A stretch of 46,392 nucleotides of DNA, taken from the NCBI GenBank assembly GCA_900541035.1, contig UQIN01000020.1:1-46392 (forward strand), in the 5' to 3' direction. Shown here piece by piece: positions 1 through 6,430 of the stretch. A program made the position numbers and the translations under genes. The notes under the pieces were generated by a model. That model searched no databases, was not told where the DNA came from, and saw nothing but the letters and a program-made list of their open reading frames with translations. This stretch comes from an uncultured Collinsella sp. Its GTDB lineage: Bacteria > Actinomycetota > Coriobacteriia > Coriobacteriales > Coriobacteriaceae. The number at the start of each line of letters is the position of its first letter. The stretch's first letter is position 1.

Positions 1-55
1 AACCCGCGACCCCAACCTTGGCAAGGTTGTGCTCTACCAACTGAGCCATGTCCGC
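1..55 (-). tRNA. tRNA-Gly (GCC), partial
   Basis: This is the 5' part of a tRNA-Gly whose 3' end lies beyond the window. On the minus strand the acceptor 5' strand begins at 55, followed by a D arm, a 5-bp anticodon stem and the loop TTGCCAA (anticodon GCC). Every visible base matches the complete tRNA-Gly at 207-282, so it is a duplicate of that gene. It is third in the minus-strand order Gly-Cys-Gly. Confidence 0.93.
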
Positions 56-60
56 ATATG

Positions 61-88
61 TAAAACAAAACGGGCGCCGGAGCGCCCG
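61..88 (-). terminator. Intrinsic-terminator-like hairpin after tRNA-Cys
   Basis: A perfect 7-bp stem (71-77 with 82-88) with a CGGA loop is followed on the minus strand by TTTTGTTTTA (70-61). It lies between the tRNA-Cys 3' end (98) and the next tRNA-Gly (55). It looks like a complete intrinsic terminator but sits between tRNA genes that are otherwise arranged as an operon. Confidence 0.6.
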
Positions 89-97
89 GATGTTGCC

Positions 98-171
98 TGG
101 AGGCGAAGCCCGGATTCGAACCGGGGGTAAAGGCTTTGCAGGCCTCTGCCTTACCACTTGGCCACTTCGCC
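98..171 (-). tRNA. tRNA-Cys (GCA)
   Basis: A 74-nt cloverleaf with encoded CCA (TGG at 98-100 on the plus strand). The acceptor GGCGAAG pairs with CTTCGCC, the anticodon loop is CTGCAAA (anticodon GCA) and the T arm contains GGTTCGAATCC. It lies 35 nt downstream of one tRNA-Gly and upstream of an identical second one. No promoter of its own is visible in the short upstream spacer. Confidence 0.96.
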
Positions 172-172
172 G

Positions 173-196
173 AAAAAGGACCGCTTGAGACGGTCC
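173..196 (-). terminator. Terminator-like hairpin between tRNA-Gly and tRNA-Cys
   Basis: A 6-bp stem (178-183 with 191-196) with a 7-nt loop is followed on the minus strand by five T residues (177-173), directly before the tRNA-Cys 5' end at 171. If it works as a terminator it would limit tRNA-Cys and the second tRNA-Gly to read-through. It may instead be an RNA-processing signal. Confidence 0.5.
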
Positions 197-206
197 GGGA
201 ATGCAA

Positions 207-282
207 TGGAGCGGACAACGGGGCTCGAACCCGCGACCCCAACCTTGGCAAGGTTGTGCTCTACCAACTGAGCCATGTCCGC
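207..282 (-). tRNA. tRNA-Gly (GCC)
   Basis: A complete 76-nt tRNA with encoded CCA. The acceptor GCGGACA pairs at its 3' strand, the anticodon loop is TTGCCAA (GCC), and a T arm with GGTTCGAACCC is present. It is the first gene of the Gly-Cys-Gly cluster. A promoter at 295-323 lies just upstream, giving a primary transcript with only a few nucleotides of leader. Confidence 0.96.
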
Positions 283-294
283 TTGCGGGTTATT

Positions 295-323
295 AATTTA
301 CGCGAGTTATCCAAAAGACGCAA
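295..323 (-). promoter_or_regulatory. Promoter of the tRNA-Gly/Cys/Gly cluster with palindromic upstream motif
   Basis: On the minus strand a -35 TTGCGT (323-318), a 17-nt spacer and a -10 TAAATT (300-295) lie 13 nt from the tRNA 5' end. Two nucleotides upstream of the -35 is the 17-nt palindrome ACTTTTTTNAAAAAAGT (326-342). The same palindrome in the same position precedes the tRNA-Leu promoter, which suggests a shared UP-element-like or factor-binding site. Confidence 0.6.
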
Positions 324-387
324 GTACTTTTTTCAAAAAAGTTGCTCAAAGCAAGTTCACGCAGGGAAATCATGTCAACCCAAGGCG

Positions 388-1134
388 CTAAGCGCACGAT
401 TCCGATGCCGAGCTAAACAGCTTCACCATCCGAACGCGTGTGCCGGCGCCATCCGTACGACGGGCGACCTCCACATTATCGACGAGCATGCGCATAAGTT
501 TGATACCACGTCCGCGTTCCTCGGATGCCACCGGCTCGCTCGCCCCATCGATAGAATAGCCAGCGCCCCGATCAAGCACCTCGAGCACAACACGGTCCCC
601 ATAGGCCTGAACCGTCAGGATGCAGCCAACACCGCCCGCATGGTCATAAGCGTTACCCAATGCCTCCCCCAACGCCAATGCGACGTCATAACGTTCATCA
701 CGCCTCAGGGGAAGTGATTCGAGAAGCTCGGCCACACGGTGCCGATAATACGGGAGATTCTCGATGCCTCGCTGCACCTCGATGCTCTTGCTCCATCGTG
801 GCAACTCTCCCACCGGAATGGCGGGAATCGACTCACGCGCCGGACCCGCAACATGAAGGATGTCGACAAGTCTGGCAATCTCCAAAAAGCGAATGACCTC
901 ATCGGAGGCGTTAACGAGCGAAAGCAGGCCCTCTCGCCTCATGAGCTCTCTGGCACGTGTAAGCAAAAACGCCAAACCCGTCGAGTCGATAAAGCCCACG
1001 GCCTGGCAATTGATGACAACGCGACGCACGCCCCGGTCGATCAAATTATCCAACCGTCGGCGCAGGACGGACACCGAGGCGATGTCAACATCGCCCGGTG
1101 GCGTCAAAACCGCTATGTCATTCCACTCATTCAT
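388..1134 (-). CDS. STAS-HATPase fusion: RsbV-like antagonist joined to RsbW-like anti-sigma kinase
   Basis: The 248-residue protein has two domains that are normally separate proteins in sigma-factor partner switches. Residues 1 to about 97 form a STAS domain with the DSTG motif at 50-53; Ser51 is at the position phosphorylated in RsbV. Residues about 115-248 are an RsbW/SpoIIAB-type HATPase with N box EALGNAYDHA (157-166), DRGAG (188-192) and RGRG (207-210) all present, so kinase activity is plausible. It follows the PP2C phosphatase gene by 81 nt and is probably co-transcribed with it. ATG 1134 is preferred: GGGGA lies about 11 nt upstream and the STAS fold begins there. A GTG at 1173 would add 13 residues. 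No sigma factor gene is in the window, so the target is unknown. Confidence 0.85.
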   Translation of the reverse strand: MNEWNDIAVLTPPGDVDIASVSVLRRRLDNLIDRGVRRVVINCQAVGFIDSTGLAFLLTRARELMRREGLLSLVNASDEVIRFLEIARLVDILHVAGPARESIPAIPVGELPRWSKSIEVQRGIENLPYYRHRVAELLESLPLRRDERYDVALALGEALGNAYDHAGGVGCILTVQAYGDRVVLEVLDRGAGYSIDGASEPVASEERGRGIKLMRMLVDNVEVARRTDGAGTRVRMVKLFSSASESCA

Positions 1135-1215
1135 ACGACCATGGTTCCCCAAAAGAGCTCGCTCGATGCACACGTTTCTTCAACCGAAGGGATTTCGCCC
1201 GTCAAGCGACGTGGC

Positions 1216-3561
1216 CTACGATCGACCCCGTAAAAACTCAAGGGAAACCAGCGCGATGTCATCGTCCAGCGCCGACTCGGTAAAGCGGTCAAGCTCGCCC
1301 AAGACCTTACCGCAGATTCCCGATACGCCCTCACTCGAAACAGAGAGCAGAAGGTCACGAAGGCGCTGCTCGCCAAAGAAAGCACCCGAGCGATCGCGCG
1401 CCTCAATCGTTCCGTCGGTATACATGAATAGCATGTCACCAGGAGCGAACGTAAACACGCCCGTCTCGTACACCATGCTTTCAAAGGCACCGATCACGCC
1501 CGACTGGCACCCAAGGAGCCCCACTTCTCCCCCTCGGGCTTCTCCGCCGCCAAGCGGCGTTGACGACGGCCTAATGACCATCGTGGGAGGATGTCCCGCT
1601 GAGCAATAGGTAGCGCGGCCCGCTTTGAGATCGATCTTGGCGATAAACGCCGTCACGAACGTCTCGACCCTCGAAAAGCCCATGAGCATGCTATTGAGCG
1701 AGCGGGCCATGCGGGCAGGCCCCGCACCCTCCCAGGCATATGCCGTCAGGGCCGTCTTGACGAGTGCGGACATCGATGCGGCCTCAATGCCTTTGCCAGA
1801 CACATCACCCAGAATCATGACGGCGCAGTCGTCGGGAAGACGGATGAGCGTATAGAAATCGCCACCGACCAACGCCGAGTTCGTGGCCGACAGGTACACC
1901 GAATCGGTTGCGATACCCGGAACATCCCCCAGGGAATTTCTCATGCCAATCTGGAGGGTCTGAGCGATATGACGCTCCTCGCGCTTTTGAGATTCGCCTT
2001 CATAAATCAGCTCAAAGTCATGCGCCAGATGCACCAGGTAGTCGTATTCAAGGTCGTCAATTGGTTCTTGGCTGCCATCACGGAGCAGCAAAGCGCGCCT
2101 CGTCGGCCCCTTGGCAACGTCGGCGGGAACGATTGCATCGTTGTTCCGCTGACCGCCGCCCTCCGAGCGAACGCGTCCCGCCTCGAAGCCGGAATCGACA
2201 TAGAGGCCCTGGCACGGCAGGCCATGAGCCCTCAACCATCCGCCCATAGGCATGGATTCGTCGACGCGGGTCAAGCGCACATGCTTAAGATCATCAGCAC
2301 TCGCACCGCCCAGCACCGACTGCCCAAAACCATCGGAAGCAACCCCCAAACGCGCAGCCGGTGCGGTGGTGGAAAAGAAGAGCGACTCAGGGTCTCCCGG
2401 CAGCGCCACGCGACTGCCGCCCTCAAAATCGATGACATAGGTGTCAAGACTCGCGTCATATTCCACGGGGCAGAAATGACAATTGAGCACCGTGCAGATT
2501 TCCGTCGACACCGCTCGCGAAGCGGCAACGGGATCATCGAGATAGGTAAACAGTTCGTCGCGCAGCAAATTGAGTGAGCGGCCGAGCTCCGCCGTGCGGC
2601 GCGAACGTAAGCTCGACGCCATGCCGACAAGCTGAATAGACAGGTAATCGCAGATGACCTCGAGTACGTTAACGTCATAGGCAAGTGGCGCCTGGGGACG
2701 TTTCCAGCCAACTTCCAACACGCCAAGGACCTGCGTGCCGTAAAACACGGGAAGACAGATCTCGCTGCGATACGGGGGCATATCCTGCACGCGCAGCAAG
2801 TGCTTGGAACGATTGTCCAAATCCATGAACATGCCCGAAGCAACCCGGTCGCCCTCAAGGTCCTGCTGAATCGACAGGCGACAGGCACGCGACTCTCGAA
2901 GCACGTAGGTCGGAATGCCCGCGCCGTACGGCATAAACTCGGGCAGATAGCTGTCCTCAAGCTCCTTAGAAACACCGCGGAGCTTAAAGCCGCCACTCTC
3001 GGAAAAATAGATAGCCGCACCGGAGGCATCGAGCGTTCCAACGAGCTGATTCAAAACGGTATCGAGCAAGCTGGGGAGTTCATCGGAGCCCACAGTACTC
3101 ATAATGACCGAAAGGGTGCCCGAAAGGCGTTTATTCGCCACCCTAAGCTCCGATAGTGCGCGTTTGAGTTGGCGGTCGTGGGAATACTGCTCTTCGATGC
3201 TGTGAAGCGCCACCAGGACACGCGGTGCACGACGTCCAAAGATACGCGGAGGCGTAACGGAACCCGCGCGAACCAAGACGGGAATAAAAGACCCGTCGCT
3301 CAGCTTGAGCATCAGCTCGCTCTCGGAGCCATCGGTCTCAAACGGCAGACGATGTTCGGTCGCGCGCTCAAAGGCAGACGAGTACAGAACGTCTTTGACA
3401 TCACCGCCGATGACGTCAGCGCGTTCCTCGCACATCAGGTCTAGCAAACGATTATTCACATGCAGAATGGTTCCGTCGAGCTCACAGATGATGACAGCAT
3501 CGCTCGTGATCTCGACCAGTTGGGCAACGTCTGCCCACTCGTTGCGCTCAAGCGTTTCCAT
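1216..3561 (-). CDS. PAS-GAF-GAF-like sensor with C-terminal PP2C (SpoIIE/RsbU-type) serine phosphatase
   Basis: The 781-residue protein has no predicted membrane segment or signal peptide, so it is probably cytoplasmic. Residues about 10-125 resemble a PAS domain, 130-160 a coiled linker, 160-320 a GAF domain and 335-525 a second, divergent GAF-like region. Residues about 540-781 are a PP2C/SpoIIE phosphatase with GGDFY, GDVSGKG, AGHPP, YTDG and DDDIALV motifs, which carry the metal-binding aspartates. By family it should dephosphorylate the STAS domain of the adjacent fusion protein, passing a sensed signal into a partner switch. ATG 3561 is chosen over GTG 3573 because GAGG sits 6 nt before it. 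An intrinsic terminator for tRNA-Leu ends only 25 nt upstream of the start. Confidence 0.88.
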   Translation of the reverse strand: METLERNEWADVAQLVEITSDAVIICELDGTILHVNNRLLDLMCEERADVIGGDVKDVLYSSAFERATEHRLPFETDGSESELMLKLSDGSFIPVLVRAGSVTPPRIFGRRAPRVLVALHSIEEQYSHDRQLKRALSELRVANKRLSGTLSVIMSTVGSDELPSLLDTVLNQLVGTLDASGAAIYFSESGGFKLRGVSKELEDSYLPEFMPYGAGIPTYVLRESRACRLSIQQDLEGDRVASGMFMDLDNRSKHLLRVQDMPPYRSEICLPVFYGTQVLGVLEVGWKRPQAPLAYDVNVLEVICDYLSIQLVGMASSLRSRRTAELGRSLNLLRDELFTYLDDPVAASRAVSTEICTVLNCHFCPVEYDASLDTYVIDFEGGSRVALPGDPESLFFSTTAPAARLGVASDGFGQSVLGGASADDLKHVRLTRVDESMPMGGWLRAHGLPCQGLYVDSGFEAGRVRSEGGGQRNNDAIVPADVAKGPTRRALLLRDGSQEPIDDLEYDYLVHLAHDFELIYEGESQKREERHIAQTLQIGMRNSLGDVPGIATDSVYLSATNSALVGGDFYTLIRLPDDCAVMILGDVSGKGIEAASMSALVKTALTAYAWEGAGPARMARSLNSMLMGFSRVETFVTAFIAKIDLKAGRATYCSAGHPPTMVIRPSSTPLGGGEARGGEVGLLGCQSGVIGAFESMVYETGVFTFAPGDMLFMYTDGTIEARDRSGAFFGEQRLRDLLLSVSSEGVSGICGKVLGELDRFTESALDDDIALVSLEFLRGRS

Positions 3562-3586
3562 CGTGGACCTCACCGTCTATCGGTAA

Positions 3587-3609
3587 CAAAAAAGCCTCCG
3601 AAGAGGCTT
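3587..3609 (-). terminator. Intrinsic terminator after tRNA-Leu
   Basis: A perfect 7-bp stem, AAGCCTC with GAGGCTT (3592-3598 with 3603-3609), has a stable TTCG tetraloop on the minus strand and is followed by TTTTTTG. It lies between tRNA-Leu and the phosphatase gene and would stop tRNA transcripts unless read through. Confidence 0.85.
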
Positions 3610-3620
3610 CTCAAATGCGA

Positions 3621-3710
3621 TGGTGTCGGAGGCGGGACTTGAACCCGCATGACCAAAAAGCGGTCACTAGCACCTCAAGCTAGCGCGTCTGCCAATTCCG
3701 CCACTCCGAC
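3621..3710 (-). tRNA. tRNA-Leu (GAG)
   Basis: A 90-nt class II tRNA with encoded CCA. The acceptor GTCGGAG pairs with CTCCGAC, the anticodon loop is TTGAGGT (anticodon GAG), a long variable arm is present and the T arm contains GGTTCAAGTCC. Its promoter is at 3767-3796, leaving a leader of about 50 nt that can form an imperfect hairpin (3721-3760). Confidence 0.96.
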
Positions 3711-3766
3711 ATGCTATGTTGTTGACTCGCGGTTCGTTTGTTAGACCCGCGCGTTCAACACGGAAG

Positions 3767-3796
3767 ATAATAACCTATGATTCGAGAACTGTGCAA
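3767..3796 (-). promoter_or_regulatory. Promoter of tRNA-Leu with the same palindromic upstream motif
   Basis: On the minus strand a -35 TTGCAC (3796-3791), an 18-nt spacer and a -10 TATTAT (3772-3767) are present. The 17-nt palindrome ACTTTTTTNAAAAAAGT (3799-3815) lies two nucleotides upstream of the -35, exactly as at the tRNA-Gly promoter. Only the central base differs. Confidence 0.65.
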
Positions 3797-3853
3797 GCAC
3801 TTTTTTAAAAAAAGTTTACGAATTTGTAAATGCGCAGGTAGACTGACCTGTTC

Positions 3854-3978
3854 GGGCAGGAATGAGGTTGCTTTCCAACGCGTCCTCGGGCATGCGGCAT
3901 TATTTTGATCCGTGCTTCGCGCTACAAAATAATGCCGCCCCCTGCGGAATGCGTTGGAAAGCAACCTCATTCCTGCCC
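3854..3978 (-). repeat. Nested-hairpin element S1
   Basis: A 125-nt element with perfect 28-bp outer arms (3854-3881 with 3951-3978), a 12 x 12 internal loop, perfect 14-bp inner arms (3894-3907 with 3925-3938) and a 17-nt apical loop. Read on the minus strand, the internal loop carries ATTCCGCAG on the 5' side and CGAGGAC on the 3' side, and the apical loop contains CGAAG. The same three loop sequences occur in S2 (4161-4292), although the stem sequences differ. No open reading frame of note lies within it. Confidence 0.9.
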
Positions 3979-4039
3979 TAGGGGCACATGCTTCAGGCAC
4001 AGTTCTCAAACATGTGCTGGGGGCTGATTCAAATTTGGT

Positions 4040-4094
4040 GGCTCGGCTTTGCCGAGCCCTTATATAAGGAGGCCGGAGCTAAAGCTCCGGCCTC
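4040..4094. repeat. Cluster of three short palindromes
   Basis: In a row lie an 8-bp hairpin with TTT loop (4040-4047 with 4051-4058), the perfect palindrome CCTTATATAAGG (4058-4069) and a perfect 11-bp hairpin with TAAA loop (4069-4079 with 4084-4094). Neither hairpin is followed by a clear T tract. They may act as processing or termination structures at the 3' end of the opp transcript, or be part of the repeat-rich region with S1 and S2. Confidence 0.75.
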
Positions 4095-4160
4095 ACTAAC
4101 TTTCCTATTAGATTAAGTGAGCGATCAAGGAATCGCACCCCTCCCTGCCGCGTTGCCGCA

Positions 4161-4292
4161 GGGCCCGCGCTGGACTTAGTTTTCAGAACATTCCGCAGAC
4201 CAGGAAACCCCCTTATCCGCAGCTCCGAAGGAGCAGGATAAGGGGGTTTCCATGGTCGAGGACGTTCTGAAAACTAAGTCCAGCACGGGCCC
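4161..4292 (+). repeat. Nested-hairpin element S2
   Basis: A 132-nt element with 29-bp outer arms (4161-4189 with 4264-4292, one mismatch), a 13 x 12 internal loop that can form a small GACC/GGTC helix, perfect 16-bp inner arms (4203-4218 with 4236-4251) and a 17-nt apical region holding a 5-bp stem (4222-4226 with 4230-4234) with a GAA loop. The plus strand shows ATTCCGCAG, CGAAG and CGAGGAC in the same structural places as S1 on the minus strand, so the two copies are in opposite orientation. It ends 17 nt from the oppF stop and would be transcribed as the 3' tail of the opp mRNA. Confidence 0.9.
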
Positions 4293-4308
4293 GGACGAAA
4301 ACAACCGA

Positions 4309-5337
4309 CTACAGGTCGATGTGCGATTCCTTAATCGGGAACGGCTCGGCGAAGTGGCACGCGCAGCAGTGGCCCGGGGCAACTTCCTTAAACTCAGGAA
4401 GCTTCTCGGAGCAGATACCCTGAGCGATCGGGCAGCGCGTGTGGAAACGGCAGCCGGTCGGCGGATCCAGCGGTGACGGCGGATCGCCGGCGAGGATGAT
4501 GCGCTTGCGGGTCTTCTGGATATCAGGATCGGGCACCGGCACGGCAGACAGCAGCGACTGCGTATACGGGTGGTGCGGCTCACTGTAGAGCGTCTTCCAG
4601 TCCGAAACCTCAACCATCTTACCCAGATACATAACGGCAACACGGTCGGAGATATGCTGTACGACGGAGAGGTCGTGAGCAATGAAGAGATAAGCAGTAC
4701 CGAACTTATCCTGAAGCTCCTTCAGCAGGTTCAAAACCTGGGCCTGAATGGAAACGTCAAGTGCAGAGACAGGCTCGTCGCAGATGATCAGCTTGGGCTT
4801 CAGAGCGAACGCGCGGGCAATGCCGACACGCTGACGCTGACCGCCGGAGAACTCGTGCGGATAGCGGTTGATGTGCTCGGGGTTCAGACCGACGACGTCC
4901 AGCAGCTCGCGGACACGCTCAATACGCTCCTCCTTGGTGCCCACGCCGTGAATGGTCATGGGCTCGGAGACGATCTCGCCGATGGTCATACGAGGGTTGA
5001 GCGAAGCATAGGGATCCTGGAAGATAAACTGCATCTCGCGACGCATGTCCTTGATCTCATGTTTGCTCATCTCGGCAACATCTTTGCCCTGGAAGAACAC
5101 CTTACCGGCGGTCGGCTTGGTCAAGCGCATGATGGTGCGACCCGTCGTGGACTTACCGCAACCAGACTCACCAACCAGACCAAAGGTCTCGCCAGGATAA
5201 ATCTCAAAAGAGATGTCATTTACAGCAGAGACGACACGCTTGGAAAAACGCTTGGCGAACATGCCGGACTCAGCGGGGAACTCCTTAGAGAGGTGCTCGA
5301 CCTTCAGCAACGGAGTACGCTCGTTGGTATCTGCCAT
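4309..5337 (-). CDS. oppF: Oligopeptide ABC transporter ATP-binding protein OppF
   Basis: The 342-residue ATPase drives peptide import at the inner face of the membrane as partner of OppD. It has Walker A GESGCGKS (56-63), the signature SGGQRQR, Walker B LIICDEP and the H-loop HD. The C-terminal oligopeptide-transporter extension contains cysteines (CRFHTRCPIAQGIC and CxC near the end) of the kind that bind an Fe-S cluster in this family. Its ATG overlaps the oppD stop by one base (TAATG). It is last in the operon, followed by palindromes rather than a classic terminator. Confidence 0.93.
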   Translation of the reverse strand: MADTNERTPLLKVEHLSKEFPAESGMFAKRFSKRVVSAVNDISFEIYPGETFGLVGESGCGKSTTGRTIMRLTKPTAGKVFFQGKDVAEMSKHEIKDMRREMQFIFQDPYASLNPRMTIGEIVSEPMTIHGVGTKEERIERVRELLDVVGLNPEHINRYPHEFSGGQRQRVGIARAFALKPKLIICDEPVSALDVSIQAQVLNLLKELQDKFGTAYLFIAHDLSVVQHISDRVAVMYLGKMVEVSDWKTLYSEPHHPYTQSLLSAVPVPDPDIQKTRKRIILAGDPPSPLDPPTGCRFHTRCPIAQGICSEKLPEFKEVAPGHCCACHFAEPFPIKESHIDL

Positions 5338-6428
5338 TACGCCTCGCCTCCCTTCTTGGAATCCTTGCGCGTACGGGACGTCTCAGGAGCGTTCTTGAGA
5401 AACTCGGGGTCACCGGAGTAGTGGCATGCAGAGTAATGACCAGACTCGGTGACAACGCGCTCGGGGCGCTGCTTGCGGCACTTATCGGTCGCATAGGGAC
5501 AACGAGGCGAGAACACGCAGCCCTCGGGCAGGTTCATGAGCGAAGGCGGGTTGCCGTGAATCGGCGTAAGCGGCTTCTTCTCTTCGATGGCCTGCTCCGG
5601 GATGGAGCGGATAAGGCCCCAGGTGTAGGGGTGGCGGCTCTCGTAGAAGATTTCCTCAGCAGTACCGAACTCGACGGGACGGCCGGCGTACATAACCATG
5701 ATCTTGTCGGCCATGTCGGCGACGACGCCCAGGTCATGGGTAATCATGATGATGGCGTTGCCGTTCTTCTCCTGCATTTCCTGCATAAGCTCAATAATCT
5801 GAGCCTGGATGGTAACGTCCAGAGCCGTCGTGGGCTCGTCGGCAATCAGAATATCGGGATCGCAGGCAAGAGCCATGGCAATCATGACGCGCTGACGCAT
5901 ACCGCCAGAGAACTGGTGCGGATACTCGTTGACGCGCTTCTCGGGCTCGGGAATACCAACGAGGTCCAAAAGCTCGGTGGCACGCTTGAGTGCCTCCTGC
6001 TTGGAGTAGCCACGGTGCAGACGAAGGCCCTCACCCACCTGCTTGCCGATCTTATAGACCGGGTTCAAGGAGGTCATAGGATCTTGAAAGATCATCGCGA
6101 TATCGTTGCCGCGAATGTGCTGCATCTCTTCCTCGGTCATCTCGAGGATAGAACGACCGCGATAGCGAACGTCGCCGCCCTCGATCTTCCCCGGAGGCAT
6201 CGAAATAAGGCCCATGATGGTCATGGCGGTCACGGACTTACCGGAGCCGGACTCACCGACGACGCCAAGGGTCTCGCCGCGATCGAGCGTGTAGGAGACA
6301 CCGTCGACAGCGCGAACGACGCCATCCTCGGTGTGGAAATACATCTTAAGGTCATCGACCTCGAGCAGATGCTGGCCCTCAGGAACCGGCTGGTCCTTCA
6401 GGTCCACATAGTTCTTGTTCTTCTTCAT
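5337..6428 (-). CDS. oppD: Oligopeptide ABC transporter ATP-binding protein OppD
   Basis: The 363-residue ATPase is the first of the OppD/OppF pair. Walker A GESGSGKS, the signature SGGMRQR, Walker B ILIADEP and the H-loop THD are all present. The C-terminal extension keeps the cysteine pattern GCVFSPRC...C...C associated with the family's Fe-S site. The start is 2 nt after the oppC stop, with the ribosome binding site inside the end of oppC, so the genes are probably translationally coupled. Confidence 0.93.
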   Translation of the reverse strand: MKKNKNYVDLKDQPVPEGQHLLEVDDLKMYFHTEDGVVRAVDGVSYTLDRGETLGVVGESGSGKSVTAMTIMGLISMPPGKIEGGDVRYRGRSILEMTEEEMQHIRGNDIAMIFQDPMTSLNPVYKIGKQVGEGLRLHRGYSKQEALKRATELLDLVGIPEPEKRVNEYPHQFSGGMRQRVMIAMALACDPDILIADEPTTALDVTIQAQIIELMQEMQEKNGNAIIMITHDLGVVADMADKIMVMYAGRPVEFGTAEEIFYESRHPYTWGLIRSIPEQAIEEKKPLTPIHGNPPSLMNLPEGCVFSPRCPYATDKCRKQRPERVVTESGHYSACHYSGDPEFLKNAPETSRTRKDSKKGGEA

Positions 6429-6430
6429 CC

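Noticed and set aside
3755..4009. Short open frame across the palindromic region downstream of the opp operon
   Set aside because: It runs through hairpin S1 and the tRNA-Leu promoter, has no ribosome site, and its protein resembles nothing; the DNA structure explains the sequence better.
3854..4292. CRISPR array, integron attC sites or tRNA-like genes
   Set aside because: There are only two copies in opposite orientation with different arms, no regular spacers, no integrase or cas genes, and no cloverleaf.
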